Part shown: positions 1-10,350 of the stretch, one piece after another
Numbering within the stretch: position 1 is the stretch's first letter
Layout: each line of letters opens with the position of its first letter
Origin: Lichina pygmaea
Lineage: Eukaryota > Ascomycota > Lichinomycetes > Lichinales > Lichinaceae
DNA length: 64,000 nt
Direction: 5' to 3'
Assembly: GCA_963422465.1 (NCBI GenBank)
Contig: OY730172.1
Coordinates: 3,782,001 to 3,846,000, forward strand
Notes under the pieces: model-generated
Database searches by the model: none
Told to the model about the DNA's origin: nothing
The model's input: the letters and a program-made list of their open reading frames with translations, nothing else
Position numbers and translations under genes: made by a program

Positions 1-436
1 TCATCATCGTCGTCGTCGTCGTCGTCGTCTAGAGGACGGAGGATCGGCCAAGGCCAACAGCGTACATCTTGCTTACGAATTGCCCGCCAAAGGTGTAGAT
101 GATACCCGCCACGGACGGAGTGCTGCGCTTGCAGATGAAGTCGAAGTCGAGCATCCCTTGCACCGCCCTCGGCTGGAGACCGCTGCGAGAGCCGACGACG
201 TTAGCCAGAAGTCCCGGTTGCTCGCACGCCGTCGTCATCCGACCACAGAGACCGAGTCCAAAGACGTACTAGACGAAGCATCTTGTCGATCCGTGGAAGA
301 GCGTGTGCTCCGAACGAGGGCTCACCGGGCGCGTTGGCGGCTCGAAGCGCCGAATGTTGTCGTTGGCAGAGACGTTGGCGTTGGCCGTCGGCACGCCGTT
401 GCGCGTGTCGTTGCCTAGAGGAGCGACAGCAGGCAT
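1..436 (-). CDS. acl1: ATP-citrate lyase subunit 1, 5' part (exons 1-2), cut by window edge
   Basis: This is the N-terminal part of the cytosolic ATP-citrate lyase subunit that cleaves citrate with CoA and ATP to acetyl-CoA and oxaloacetate. Exon 1 is 270..436, starting at ATG 434-436 (MPAVAPLGND). It reaches the conserved segment NIRRFEPPTRPVSP and TRCFV. A 87-nt intron (GTACGT...AG) splits a Tyr codon. Exon 2 is 66..182 and gives GLQPRAVQGMLDFDFICKR and GGQFVSKM, hallmark residues of fungal ACL1. The donor at 65 opens a third intron that contains the (TCG)n run at the window start and leaves the window. Phases agree (167 + 117 nt, two bases of a Met codon left over). It is divergent from acl2, the usual Sordariomycete arrangement. 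The conserved YGMQPRA reads YGLQPRA here. Identity is firm; the rest of the gene is outside the window. Confidence 0.9.
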
Positions 437-1948
437 TGCGCCGGTTGACGAGTGAACCTAGAGACTTTGATCTGAGCGCACCGGCGTCTTTAGCAAGCTG
501 CTCACGATGTCCGCCAATCGATCCGGCAAGGTGAGACCTCGAAGCTCCAAGATGGAATGCGCTCTTGCGGGAGTGCCGTCACGCCGAAGAGCTCTTTGAA
601 GCTCGATGACAGTACCCGAAGAAAGCACCGCAACTCACGTTCGTGGCTAGAGCACTCCGGAATCGCAGTGTCGAAGTTGGGAACTGGGCGACGAAGACGT
701 CGGGGACGGTCGAGACACGATGCGGCTTTCCCAAAAGGTCCCGTTCCTTTTCTTTCCGTCCGTCCTCGGCTCGAGCTTAGTCGGGCCCTGGCGGATCGTC
801 AGTCTCACTCAAAATAGCAGCTCTGCAGTTCTGCCCCGCCGTAGTCAGGGGCGCTGCGACGGTCGAGCTTTCTGACTGCGGTAGGGGAGGGCGTAGAGTC
901 CACTGTGGTCGGGATTCAAGGCTCAGCAACTTCCTTTCGTTGGGGAAGCGATGGAGCTAAAGCGAAAGGCAATCACCGGGGTCAACACACCCGTCGGAGA
1001 AAACGAAGCAGTCGAGACGGGTATGGGCCGTTCGTGGTCGATCTCAGCGTCGTGATCCGCTGTGGATGCCGTCGATAGGGGTCGTCGGGAGGAATGGACT
1101 GTCTGTCGTCGGTGTCGAAGTCGGCTCTGTCGAGATGTCGTAAGCAAGCACGGACTGTACAGCAGCACGGGCAGTTGGCAAGCCGTGACCTCGGCAAGGA
1201 CGCAGCTTCCGTTCCTACCTCAAGCCTCTGCGGGTAAGCCGTGCGTCTGGTCAAGATACTGTAGTATCACCGAACCGATCAATTATAGAAAGCAAAGGCA
1301 GCGCAGGTCAGCTGGGAAACCGATCGATTCCTGCCGGCCAGCGTCCTCCTTCGAAGAAGCTGACAAGTGTCCTGAGCAATGTTTCTGTTCGGCTGCTCGT
1401 CTGAATCTCTACCGTCTTAAAACGTCGTTCTTCGAAAGGGGGAATTCTCTCCGCTCGGCAGCGGCAGCGGCGGAACCATCGTAGCCTTTTTGCTTTGTTT
1501 TTTGGGCAGGAGCTGAGAACGGCTCTGGATGGCCAGCGTCGAACAGAGATCGAAAATCTCACCGACCACGAGAGGAGACGCCGCTTCCACACGTAAGCGG
1601 TGCGTAAGCGGATCTGGCTTCAGCCTCGAAGAGCGCTCTTTCAGCTCTGGCGATTTTCTCTGGAGGAAGATAGCGCAGCCAACACCAGTGTGTTGGAGCT
1701 TACTCCGCCAGCGGAGGCGTATCCTCCGACTCCGACGTGAGTGTTTTCGGATTGGGCCGGTCGGCCCTGGTGGGCGAGCACGGCGCCGTTGTTACAAGAC
1801 GCAGCGAGGTCGTGGGCATCGGCATCGCGCTCAAAGGTCGATCGCAGCTTGCTTGCTTGCTCAATGCCGCTGACGCTGAAGGTACCCCGGCCTTGCCCAG
1901 ATTGAAGACCGGCGTCCCCGACCTCTGCTGCCGTAGCCTCTCGCCGTC
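437..1948. promoter_or_regulatory. Shared acl1-acl2 divergent promoter region
   Basis: These 1.5 kb lie between the start codons of the two ATP-citrate lyase subunits and must hold both promoters and both 5' UTRs. I see no convincing gene in it: the open frames are short, arginine/serine-rich and unlike any family I know. A pyrimidine-rich stretch lies near the acl2 start. No clear TATA box was found on either side. A 5' UTR intron of acl2 is possible but was not resolved. Confidence 0.6.
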
Positions 1949-3686
1949 ATGTCGGCCAAATCCATCCTCGAAGCCGATGGCAAGGCCATCCTGAACTACC
2001 ACCTCACACGAGCGCCCGTCATCAAGCCGACGCCGCTGTCGCCGTCGTCGACGCACAACCCGGCCCCGAAGCTCGCGTCGATCTACTTCCCCGACGGTGC
2101 CGACGTCGCGAGCGTGCTGGACCAGGCCGAGGCGACGTATCCCTGGCTGCTGGCCGCCGACGCCAAGTTCGTCGCGAAGCCCGATCAACTGATCAAGCGA
2201 CGGGGCAAGAGCGGCCTCCTGGCCCTGAACAAGACCTGGCCCGAGGCCAAGGAGTGGGTGTCGCAGCGAGCAGGCCAGTCGGTCCAGATCGAGTCGGTCA
2301 AGGGCGTCCTGCGGCGCTTCCTCGTCGAGCCCTTTGTGCCGCATCCCGCAGAGACGGAGTACTACGTCAACATCCACTCCGTCCGAGAGGTACGCTCGTC
2401 CGCCGTCGCGACCTTCCTCGTCCGCAGCTGCTCACTCGGACCCGCTTGACAGGGAGACTGGCTGCTCTTCACGCACGAAGGGGGTGTCGATGTCGGTGAC
2501 GTCGACGCCAAGGCCGAGAGGATCTTGATCCCCGTCGACCTGACAGACTTTCCCTCCAACGACAAGCTCGCCGAGGCGCTCCTCAAGAAGGTGCCCAAGG
2601 GAGTGCACAATGTGCTGCTGGACTTTATCGGCAGGCTGTACGCGGTCTATGTCGATTGCCAGTTCACGTACGTCGCAGCCCTCGAGCCCCCCGCTCGGTT
2701 CACCGGTGCTATGGCAGGAGGGTGGGGGGGCGCTCGTCTGACCGATCCAGGTACCTCGAGATCAACCCGCTGGTCGTCGTTCCCAACGCCGAGGGCACCT
2801 CGGCCGAGGTGCACTTCCTGGACCTGGCCGCGAAGCTCGACCAGACGGCCGAGTTCGAGTGCGGCGTCAAGTGGGCCGTCGCCCGCAGCGCGACGGCGCT
2901 GGGCCTGGCCGGCGCCCAGCCGAACGACGGCCGCGTCACCATCGACGCCGGCCCGCCCGTCGACTTCCCCGCTCCCTTTGGCCGTGAGCTCAGCAAGGAG
3001 GAGGCCTACATCGCCGAGCTGGACGCCAAGACCGGCGCGTCGCTCAAGCTGACGGTGCTCAACGCGAACGGCCGCATCTGGACGCTCGTGGCCGGCGGCG
3101 GCGCCTCGGTCGTGTACGCCGACGCCATCGCCTCGGCCGGCTTCGCCAACGAGCTGGCCAACTACGGCGAATACTCGGGCGCGCCGACGGAGACGCAGAC
3201 GTACCACTACGCCCGGACCGTGTTGGACCTCATGCTGCGATCCGCGATCCGGCCCGAGGGCAAGGTGCTGTTCGTCGGCGGCGGCATCGCCAACTTCACC
3301 AACGTACGTAGCCGGCCCTGCCTCCCGTCTCCCCTTCGAAGGCTCGGCGAGGCCGGGCGTCGAAAGAGGCCGGTACATCTCATCCTGCCCCCACCGGACA
3401 AGGCTAACGCGAGACGAGAACGCGCGTCCAGGTGGCATCGACGTTCAAGGGCGTGATCCGCGCCCTGCGGGAATTCGCGGCGCTCCTGATCGAGCACAAG
3501 GTGCAGATCTGGGTCCGGCGCGCCGGTCCCAACTACCAGGAAGGCCTCAAGAACATCAAGGCGGTCGGGCAGGAGCTGCAGCTCGACATGCACGTCTACG
3601 GGCCGGAGATGCACGTCAGCGGCATCGTCCCTCTCGCGCTCGTGCCGGGCAAGGACAAGGGGGACGTCAAGGAGTTTGGGGCGTGA
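1949..3686 (+). CDS. acl2: ATP-citrate lyase subunit 2 (complete, 4 exons)
   Basis: This is the second subunit of the heteromeric fungal ATP-citrate lyase (the ATP-grasp/citrate-binding part), supplying cytosolic acetyl-CoA for lipids and acetylation. Exons are 1949..2389, 2453..2667, 2751..3303 and 3432..3686, joined in frame to 487 aa, the expected length for ACL2. Start: [19 protein letters not shown], typical of the family. Exon 1 ends YVNIHSVRE and exon 2 resumes [16 protein letters not shown]. Exon 2 to 3 restores [12 protein letters not shown], the conserved ATP-grasp region. Exon 3 carries the glycine-rich [14 protein letters not shown] and [11 protein letters not shown] motifs and ends at [10 protein letters not shown]. 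Exon 4 resumes [12 protein letters not shown]. Introns are 63, 83 and 128 nt, all GT...AG. Long open frames on the other strand (2647..3438 and others) are shadows caused by high GC. Probably co-regulated with acl1 through the shared promoter. Confidence 0.95.
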
Positions 3687-3949
3687 GGCTTGGAGTCTCC
3701 ACGTAGGAGGGCGAGAGGGATAGGAGGAAAAGAGCGGTCGGGGGAACCCGTGATGAAAGAGTGCCATTGGCCAAGGGCAGTCCATCTCCGACGTCCCGGT
3801 TTTGAAGAGGTGGGGACAGTCTAAGACGCAGAGAAGAGGCCTTTGGATTCTTTATACAAATGCACTTTCTTAAGCAAGCAAGCGGTTGTTGTGCCAAGTA
3901 ACAATCACTGTACCGTGAGCTACGTGCTCAAGTAAGTGAGTTGGGAGCC

Positions 3950-4265
3950 ATCAGAGTAGATGAGGGGAGAGAAGTATAGAGTAGAGTAGAGTAGAGTAGG
4001 ACAGTAAAGTAGGGAGAGGAGAAGAGAGTAGAGTAGAATAGAGAAGAGGGAGAAGCAGGGTAGAGAGGGCAGGTGGAAGGTGAGTGGATGGACAGAGTAC
4101 GGTAGCAGGTAGAGAAGACAAGGGAAGGGAAGAGGTGGACAGGAGTAGAGAAGTAGAGGAGTGTAGAGTGTGGAGAGCAGAGTAGAGCAGACCAGGGCAG
4201 ACAGTAGAGTAAAGAAGAGCAGAGTCAATCATCAGAGAAGAGAAGAGGAGGGTTAGAGCCAGTGC
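3950..4265 (+). repeat. Polypurine (GAGTA-rich) tract
   Basis: About 300 bp are almost pure A/G with T spacers in an imperfect 5-bp period (GAGTA, GAGAA, GGGAGA variants). The strand asymmetry is extreme, and the open frames on the minus strand here (Leu/Ser/Tyr-rich) are artefacts of the repeat. It lies 260 bp past the acl2 stop and could overlap its 3' UTR. The rest of 3687-5215 holds no recognised gene. Confidence 0.85.
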
Positions 4266-4886
4266 CACGACCAACCGTCACCTGATCGTGCCTAGTCAGC
4301 TCTTTAGCTCAGCAGCTCCTACCTTGCAGACTTCTATCAATCCACACACATCTCGCTGCAGGTGCTCCATGGCCCCTGGCCCGACTTGGTCCCCACGTCC
4401 GTACTAGAGACTTCTCCCGGGGCCCGAAGAAGCTCCTCCATCTCTCTCTCTCTGCTTTGCCACACCGCCAAGCCAAAACCCTGGGAGAGAGAGCTCTGGC
4501 CAGACTCCACTACAGTACCAGTTCCGCAGGCCTCCGCCCCCCTTTACAGCCAGGATGTAATCAGTACTGTGCCGAGTACAGCCTTGCTCAAGCTCCCGCA
4601 GAGGATGACCAGCAATCCTTTGTGTAGCTGCTTTGCTTTGCTTGCTTTTCACAGAACTGAAGAGCACACTCCCTCAGCTCTGGAGCTTGGTCGGGGAGGG
4701 GACTGCAGTATGGGAGTACAGCATATATCGTACATATATATACACATACGCGTACTGTACGGAGTACACACTCACACGCTCTCTTACGCACCTACTGTAT
4801 ACAGAACCTACAGTCTTACACACCCATACCGAATGTACACTCACACAAACACCCCCATATACCCCCCTATACACGCACGCATACGG

Positions 4887-4887
<1 letters not shown>

Positions 4888-4946
<59 letters not shown>
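4888..4946. repeat. (CA)n microsatellite
   Basis: About 29 uninterrupted CA units. They are preceded by a degenerate CA/TA-rich stretch from about 4730, and a shorter CA run lies near 5048-5067. Frames through it give His-Thr or Val-Cys repeats and are not genes. Confidence 0.97.
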
Positions 4947-4948
<2 letters not shown>

Positions 4949-5215
4949 CCCAATGTCTATTCCATCTGAGAAAACACAATCGAGGACGCCCGTCATATTA
5001 TCATCATCATAACGATGATGGTGTGGTTCTGACTGTCGACAAATCAAACACACACACACACACACACGTAAAAAATATGAAGGGGAAAAAAAACGTCCCA
5101 TGTGAATGTTTTCCCAACACATGGCTACGTACTCGGGTCGCGAGTCCCCAGATCAAGTGCTAAGATGGGGTGCACTCTTCCACCTGGGCCTTTTTTCCCC
5201 TCAGAGCCATGTCCT

Positions 5216-6322
5216 TCAGCAAAGAGCGTAGACGGCCGCGAAGACGGCTGCGGCCACGGTCGTGATGGATCCGGCGCCGAGGTGGCTGCCGACGCCCTCG
5301 AACGGCTCCACGTCCGGCGAGGAACCGTCGCCGGCCGCATCGGTCGGCTCGACGACGTCCGTCTCGACGGTCTCGGTCTCGGTCTCGGTCTCGGTGGGCT
5401 CGGGGCCGTCCACACCGTCGACCTCAATCTCGGTCTCGGTGGGCTCGGGGCCGTCCACGCCGTCGACCTCAATCTCGGTCTCGGTGGGCTCGGGGCCGTC
5501 CACGCCGTCGACCTCAATCTCGGTCTCGGTGGGCTCGGGGCCGTCCACGCCGTCGACCTCAGTCTCGGTCTCGACCTCGACATCGACATCGGTCTCGGTG
5601 GGCTCGGCGCCGTCCACGACCTCGGTCTCAGTCTCGGTCTCGGTGGGCTCGGCGCCATCCACGACCTCGGTCTCGGTCTCGGTCTCGGTGGGCTCGGCGC
5701 CATCCACGACCTCGGTCTCGGTCTCGGTCTCGGTGGGCTCGGCGCCGTCCACAACCGCGACATCAGTCTCGGTCTCGACCGCGACCTCCGTCTCGGTCTC
5801 GGTCTCCTCGGCCGGCTCGCCCGTCTCTCCGGCCACAACGGTCTCCGTCGCGGTCATCTCGGCGGCATCCGCCATTGTCGCGTCGCCGTCCTGACCATCT
5901 GCAGCGCCGGACTCGGTTCCGGCGGCGGTACAAGCCTGACCGACGATGCCCGCGACCGCTGCGCACGAACATGTCAGCACGGCCCCATCCGTTATCCCGG
6001 TTGACGCCTCGGGCAGGGATCCACCCACACTCGGCCTCCTCGGCTGTGCAGGCACCCTCAACGCAGGGGGTGATCTGCGACAGAAGGTCCGGCTGGCTGC
6101 AGTGGCAGGCGATGTCGGCGATGTCCTCACAGCCGTCGGAGCTCAGGGCCGTGGCGAAGCATGTCACCTGATCGTCCAGACACGGTCAGATACGTCGAGG
6201 GCAACGGACGGAAACGAGCGTGGATGGAGTAGATTTCAACGTACGGCGCAGGAGGGAACGTTCGGGAATTGAGCCTGGGCCACGGCGAGCACCAAGGCGA
6301 CGGCGGAGTAGGAGTACTTCAT
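5216..6322 (-). CDS. CFEM-domain, GPI-anchored cell-surface protein
   Basis: Three exons, 6245..6322, 6029..6167 and 5216..5958, give 319 aa. Exon 1 encodes a signal peptide (MKYSYSAVALVLAVAQAQF) and the first Cys. Exons 1-3 rebuild a CFEM domain with eight cysteines in the family pattern (SCA, TCFA, DGCED, ACHC, PCV, ACT, QAC). CFEM proteins are fungal wall or membrane proteins, some of which bind haem or act in adhesion and virulence. Residues about 110-290 are acidic Thr/Glu repeats (15-residue units such as DGVDGPEPTETEIEV). The C-terminus (GAGSITTVAAAVFAAVYALC) has a small-residue site followed by a hydrophobic tail, as for a GPI anchor. Phases agree at both introns (77 and 70 nt). The repeat region is probably an extended O-glycosylated stalk. 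The ligand is unknown. Confidence 0.87.
5365..5765 (-). repeat. Coding 45-bp minisatellite inside the CFEM gene
   Basis: Near-identical 45-bp units encode two related 15-residue types: four or so DGVDGPEPTETEIEV units and about four VVDGAEPTETETETE units. They are separated by a divergent linker rich in DVDVEVETETE. The unit length is a multiple of three, so copy number can change without breaking the frame. Confidence 0.9.
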
Positions 6323-8003
6323 CTTGCAAAAACGATTGTCGAGGATCGGACGATCAAACAGAGCCGACCAGGTCGGAGGAGAGCCGTCGAGAATCGAGAG
6401 CGAGCGGCTTGTGTAGCAACGAGGGACAGGAGGACTAGCACTCCGAGTCGTCTGCGGATATATGAGAGAGGAAAGAAGAGGAAGAAGAAAGCGCGGATGG
6501 TTTGGCCAGCAACATCCGGGGCCCCAGCCGACATCTTATACTCCCGGGAGTCGGCACACCACAGTGTGCCCCTAACACCTACAGTAACGCAGCTCCGGCC
6601 CCAAACGATTCCAGACCTCCTGTGCGACCAGCCGGCCCTAAGACCACTGGCGCCTTTCAACGCCCCCGACATGATTACCCTGTCCCGCTGAAGCCGGGAA
6701 GCCAGGGAGGGCCATGCCGGCCATGTCGGCCAAGCCAGGACGCTATAGGTCGTCCCATCCGAGACGACGCACGCACGTAAACAGAGCCGAAGCACGAACA
6801 AGCCTGACAGCGGAAGCAGCTAGACCGGTAGGAGTCCCTGCGCCGCAACCACCTCGGCCAGACGCCTGTTTGGCGTGATGCGGCAACCCGATCCCTGTCC
6901 GGAAGGGGCGAGCGACAGCAGCCAAGCATTGCGATTCACCTGGACCGGAGTACGTACCGTGCCGAACATACAGTACGAAGTACTGTACTCCGTACTGTAG
7001 CACCGTCGCCGCCGCCGCGCTTGACCGTTGGCTCAGACGTCTCCAGGTCGAAGCCGACGTTCCCCTCTCTCCTCTGTCGTCCTCCGAAACTGGCCCAGAG
7101 CCGATGTCGTCCACAAAAAGCAGTGGCAGGTCCACATGCCGAAACAAGCCGGGTCTCGACCGTTGCGGTCCAGGTCTCTCGATTGGATCCGGCCATCACT
7201 GACGACCAGTACGTACTTGGTACGTACCGAAGTAGAGTGACGTCTGTGCGCGCCGGGGCGACGGAAGCCCGTGCCGAGCGTGCCTAATTTTAGGGTCGGC
7301 TACGGTATCTATCGTCGATCGTGGGGTGGGGGAGCGGCACGGCCGGCTATTGCCATTTGTGAACTAACTGCAGCAATTACGGCCTGGGCATGCACGGCAT
7401 GGTAGGGGCACCGGCTTACCGCGTTGTGGTCGTGAGATTACAAAAGTCTTCTTCTTGTGCTCTGTACGTACGTTCAAGGTCTGGCCACAGAAGTCCTTGG
7501 GGAGACTTGAGCGGCCGATACAGATCCGTCCACTAAAACTTTGGAGTGATATCTCCGCCATTGCCCACTGCTTTTCAAAAATGGATATGGTACTGGAGAG
7601 TAACTGCCGCTCCTGAAAATCTCAAAACCTCTGTGTCACAATCTCACCATCAACTTTCATCCGACTTGTAGAGCACTCTGTACATACGTACAGCTGCAAA
7701 AGTCTTTGGAAAGTCATGATCCCCCGGGGGGGTGTGTCCAAGCCTCTCCTACGTATGCGATGAGACATTCAGCTTTGCCTCTTCTGGGCAGCTGAGCAAT
7801 AAGCCTTCGTGATCGACAAGGTCAGTCATGAGCATCTTCCAGATCATGACATGTCGATTGTGCAGGGGGACTGTTTCTCTTGTCCAGGTTTGTTAGTGCT
7901 ACTTGAGGTGCCAGCCACCACTTACAGCACAAGTACATACACACAAGGCAGAAGTGTAGCATGTACTGTCAGCACAGCCAAGCCTGATTCACATGACTGG
8001 CCT
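6323..8003. other. Intergenic stretch without a recognised gene
   Basis: Upstream of the CFEM gene there are only short open frames with no family resemblance. The first ~200 bp should hold the CFEM promoter and 5' UTR. Several clusters of the palindromic GTAC/TACGTA motif occur (about 6951-7000, 7205-7232, 7465-7475 and 7678-7692). From about 7,600 the base composition drifts toward that of the transposon island. Confidence 0.6.
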
Positions 8004-8067
8004 GCTTGTGTGACAGCACCCTGTCCTGTATCAGAGCTTTGAGGCCACAGACAGCTCAAATCCTGGT

Positions 8068-8230
8068 TGTCACAGAGCAGACTGCAAGCACTACCAAGTC
8101 ACGTGGCCACACAGCAAGTCAGCTGACTTCACACCACTTTTTGTGTTTTTACCTGTCTGCACTGTATTTCTCTTGTAAGAGCATTAGAGTCTTAGCAGGA
8201 CAGAGTCATGATAAAGGCCTGTTCTCTTGG
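8068..8230 (+). repeat. LTR-like copy in inverted orientation (fossil)
   Basis: From TGTCACAGAGCAG onward, about 110 bp align with the minus-strand LTR at 8340..8500. They share the GTCAGCTGACTTC core, the pyrimidine block around TTTTTACCTGTC and CATTTCTCTT-like sequence. It is therefore a related LTR pointing the other way. The right end is not defined. A further diverged fragment may end near 8003-8015. Confidence 0.5.
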
Positions 8231-8339
8231 TGGCTACTGGAGAGTACCCAAAAGATGTTGTCAAGTAAGTCTGTAGAGTATCTGTCACTCAATAGATAGA
8301 AACTGACAACTGGTCTCTCAACCAGTGTCAGAAGAGAGG

Positions 8340-8500
8340 TGTCAAGAGCTAGACGTCGATGATGATCAATAGATTCCTATTGTACAAGAAGGTAAAGCTG
8401 CAGAAGAGAAATGCAGCACCGACAGGTAAAAACACGAAAAAGCGACACGAAGTCAGCTGACTCGTCGCGTGATCACGTGCTCGTGGTCTGCCCCGTGACA
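8340..8500 (-). repeat. 3' LTR of a Gypsy-type chromovirus fossil
   Basis: On the minus strand this 161-bp block begins TGTCACGGGG and ends TTGACA (TG...CA ends). It is preceded by a G-rich polypurine tract at 8501-8520, as expected for a 3' LTR. The chromodomain fossil lies just upstream in the same orientation. Confidence 0.55.
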
Positions 8501-8960
8501 GCACCCCCCCCCCTTCTTCATCGCTGAGCTCCTGCGAGGCTTGTTCACATCAGGCTGACGGTGGGTGTGGCTTCTCCGGGTAGGCCACAATAAAGTGATC
8601 CATCGCAGCTGTTTCCTCCATGCACTGTTCTGGCTCCCAGGTTTGTCTGTGGTAGCCTCGCCACTTCACCAAATACTTCTGTTGGGGCTGCCCCCGGCCG
8701 CGCCTTTCCCATTTCGAGTCTGTGATCTCGTCCACCTGCCATTCTTCTTCTTCTCCTTCTTCTCCTAGGATAGCCGGGGCTCTGTTTCATCCATGTATTG
8801 GGAGGGCTGGCCACGGCCACACCTTGCCCATTTTGAGTCTGTGATCTCCTCTACTTGCCATTTATCGTCCGCCCTGTCTTCCACCTCAGTGTCTTCAGGG
8901 ACTCCAAGCACCTGAGCTCCTGCTGTGGCAATCTGCGGACGGCGGGCGGGGAGCAGCACA
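8501..8960 (-). mobile_element. Gypsy chromovirus fossil: integrase C-terminal chromodomain
   Basis: The minus strand encodes a recognisable chromodomain (around ITDSKWERRGRGQ, YLVKWRGY, TWEP) near the C-terminus of what was a Gypsy-type integrase, followed by a polypurine tract and LTR. The beginning of the chromodomain appears twice in tandem (near 8700 and near 8830), so a local duplication has occurred. Only the 3' end of the element is present. It is a broken, old fossil with several breaks. Confidence 0.7.
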
Positions 8961-8970
8961 CATTGACTGA

Positions 8971-9887
8971 TTTTTTTTGATTTGATTCTTACACTGTTTG
9001 TAGCTTTACAGCCATGCAGATCTTCCAGCTAATAGTGAACTTCTTCAGAAAACCTTTAAAGGAATAAAACCCGAAGACAGGGAGGTGACTAGAAAGTGTA
9101 GCAAAAGGAAATCTTGTAGTGTCTGGTAGGAAAAGCTTCTAGATGTTGGAGTGTGAATAGTGGAGTTTGAAAGCCAGATTAAATTGGTTTAGTTTTTTCA
9201 AAGACATAAACCAGTACAGAAACTTCTGTAGAAGCTCTGGGTTTGAAATAATAGTAGTGAAATCTTGGGGGTTAAAGAGAGCATGTTGTCTTTGACTTGA
9301 GTAGAGAGAGCATGAAGAGGTAATATGCTTTACTGTCTCTTCTGCTTGACCACACATGCATAGGGGGGTAGGAAAGTCAGGGACTCCAGCTCTGAAAAGA
9401 AAACTTGCTAGACCAATTCTCCCAGTTCTGGTTTGCAGTAGTAGACTTGCCTCAGCTTTCTGTAGCTCTTTGTAGAGCTTCAGATTATTGTGGTGAGGTT
9501 TTTGGCAAAACACCTGCCATCCAGCATAGCTTTTTCTTTTCTTCTCCTCCCATTGGTTTTCCCACTCTTTAGTAAAGAGTATTTGTAGTTCTTTCTTTGA
9601 ACTAGCCTGGTTAGTAGTTATTTGACTTAACCAAGTGAACTTCCAATCAGGAGAGATAGTTGAGGATTTCTTTAAAGGTTTCCTCGGTGAAGAAGTATAG
9701 GAAGAAATAGTAGAAAAGGTACTGTCAAGAAAGTCTTTCAGAGAGGAGGTTTGGATAGAAGATAGAAAACAAGCTGTGCGAAATTTAAAATAGAGATCTA
9801 GAGGTAAAAGAAAGAGCTCACTCTCTAATAGAAAAGAAGGAGTGGCTTTGAAAGCACCCCCAATAAGTCTCAGACATTTGTTTTGGA
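8971..9887 (-). mobile_element. LINE copy D, 5'-truncated (subfamily 1)
   Basis: Minus-strand 3' part of LINE ORF2. It runs from FQNKCLRLIGGAFKATPSF through the C-terminal zinc-knuckle-like motif (CMCGQAEETVKHI...C) to a stop at 9139. The subfamily's 3' UTR follows (GAAGAAGTTCACTATTAGC), then an A-rich tail at about 8971-8990. It is nearly identical to LINE copies A and C. The 5' side is cut at 9887 by an LTR beginning TGTTACGATC, which suggests an LTR insertion into, or a breakpoint with, the LINE. The coding part from here to the stop is open. Confidence 0.85.
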
Positions 9888-10350
9888 TGTTACGATCCCT
9901 GGGACAGGAACCACTCATTTATAGGCAATCAGGCCGCGGGCCAGGCAAGAGGACACCATGGAAGTCAAGTGACCAACTGACAAGAGGTCACGTGACTGTT
10001 GAGACAGACACGGGTGGCTCGACGTAGCATGCATGATGTATCAAGACAATCTCACCAGTCTCGACACAGGACACATGATACATTGAGACAATCTCACCTG
10101 TCTCAACACAGGATGCATGACGTGTCAAGACAATCTCACCTGTCTTGACACAGGATGCATAACATAGTGGGACTGTCAAGACAATCTCACCTGTCTTGAT
10201 GTTGAGACTGTCAAGACAATCTCGATCATCTTGATAGACCAGCACTATATAGTCTGGTGATAGTTCCCTTATGGAACAATCGTCTTCAACTCATGTTGTG
10301 ATCTAGACAACTAGATCTACTTCAATACAATCCTTTTGTACAAAGCTATT
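9888..10350 (+). repeat. 5' LTR of a Gypsy-type fossil with U3 tandem repeats
   Basis: The block starts TGTTACGATC directly against LINE D. Its U3 holds four to five degenerate 40-50-bp repeats (core CAAGACAATCTCACCTGTC, about 10036-10225). A TATA-like CTATATAG lies at 10245-10252, followed by a pyrimidine-rich leader. A gag-like start follows at 10508. The right LTR end is not resolved. Confidence 0.55.

Noticed and set aside
2647-3438. 263-aa open frame on the minus strand opposite acl2
   Set aside because: Antisense shadow of the acl2 exons; Arg/Gly/Ala-rich with no family resemblance, produced by high GC at third codon positions.
4633-5163. Frames rich in His/Thr, Tyr or Val/Cys around the CA repeat
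   Set aside because: Direct translation of dinucleotide repeats on both strands; no start context, no domain.
5102-6004. 300-aa plus-strand frame of Gly-Leu-Gly repeats
   Set aside because: Opposite-strand reading of the CFEM coding minisatellite.
9990-10250. CRISPR-like array of 40-50-bp repeats
   Set aside because: Repeats are degenerate, without constant-length unique spacers, sit in an LTR U3, and the genome is fungal.
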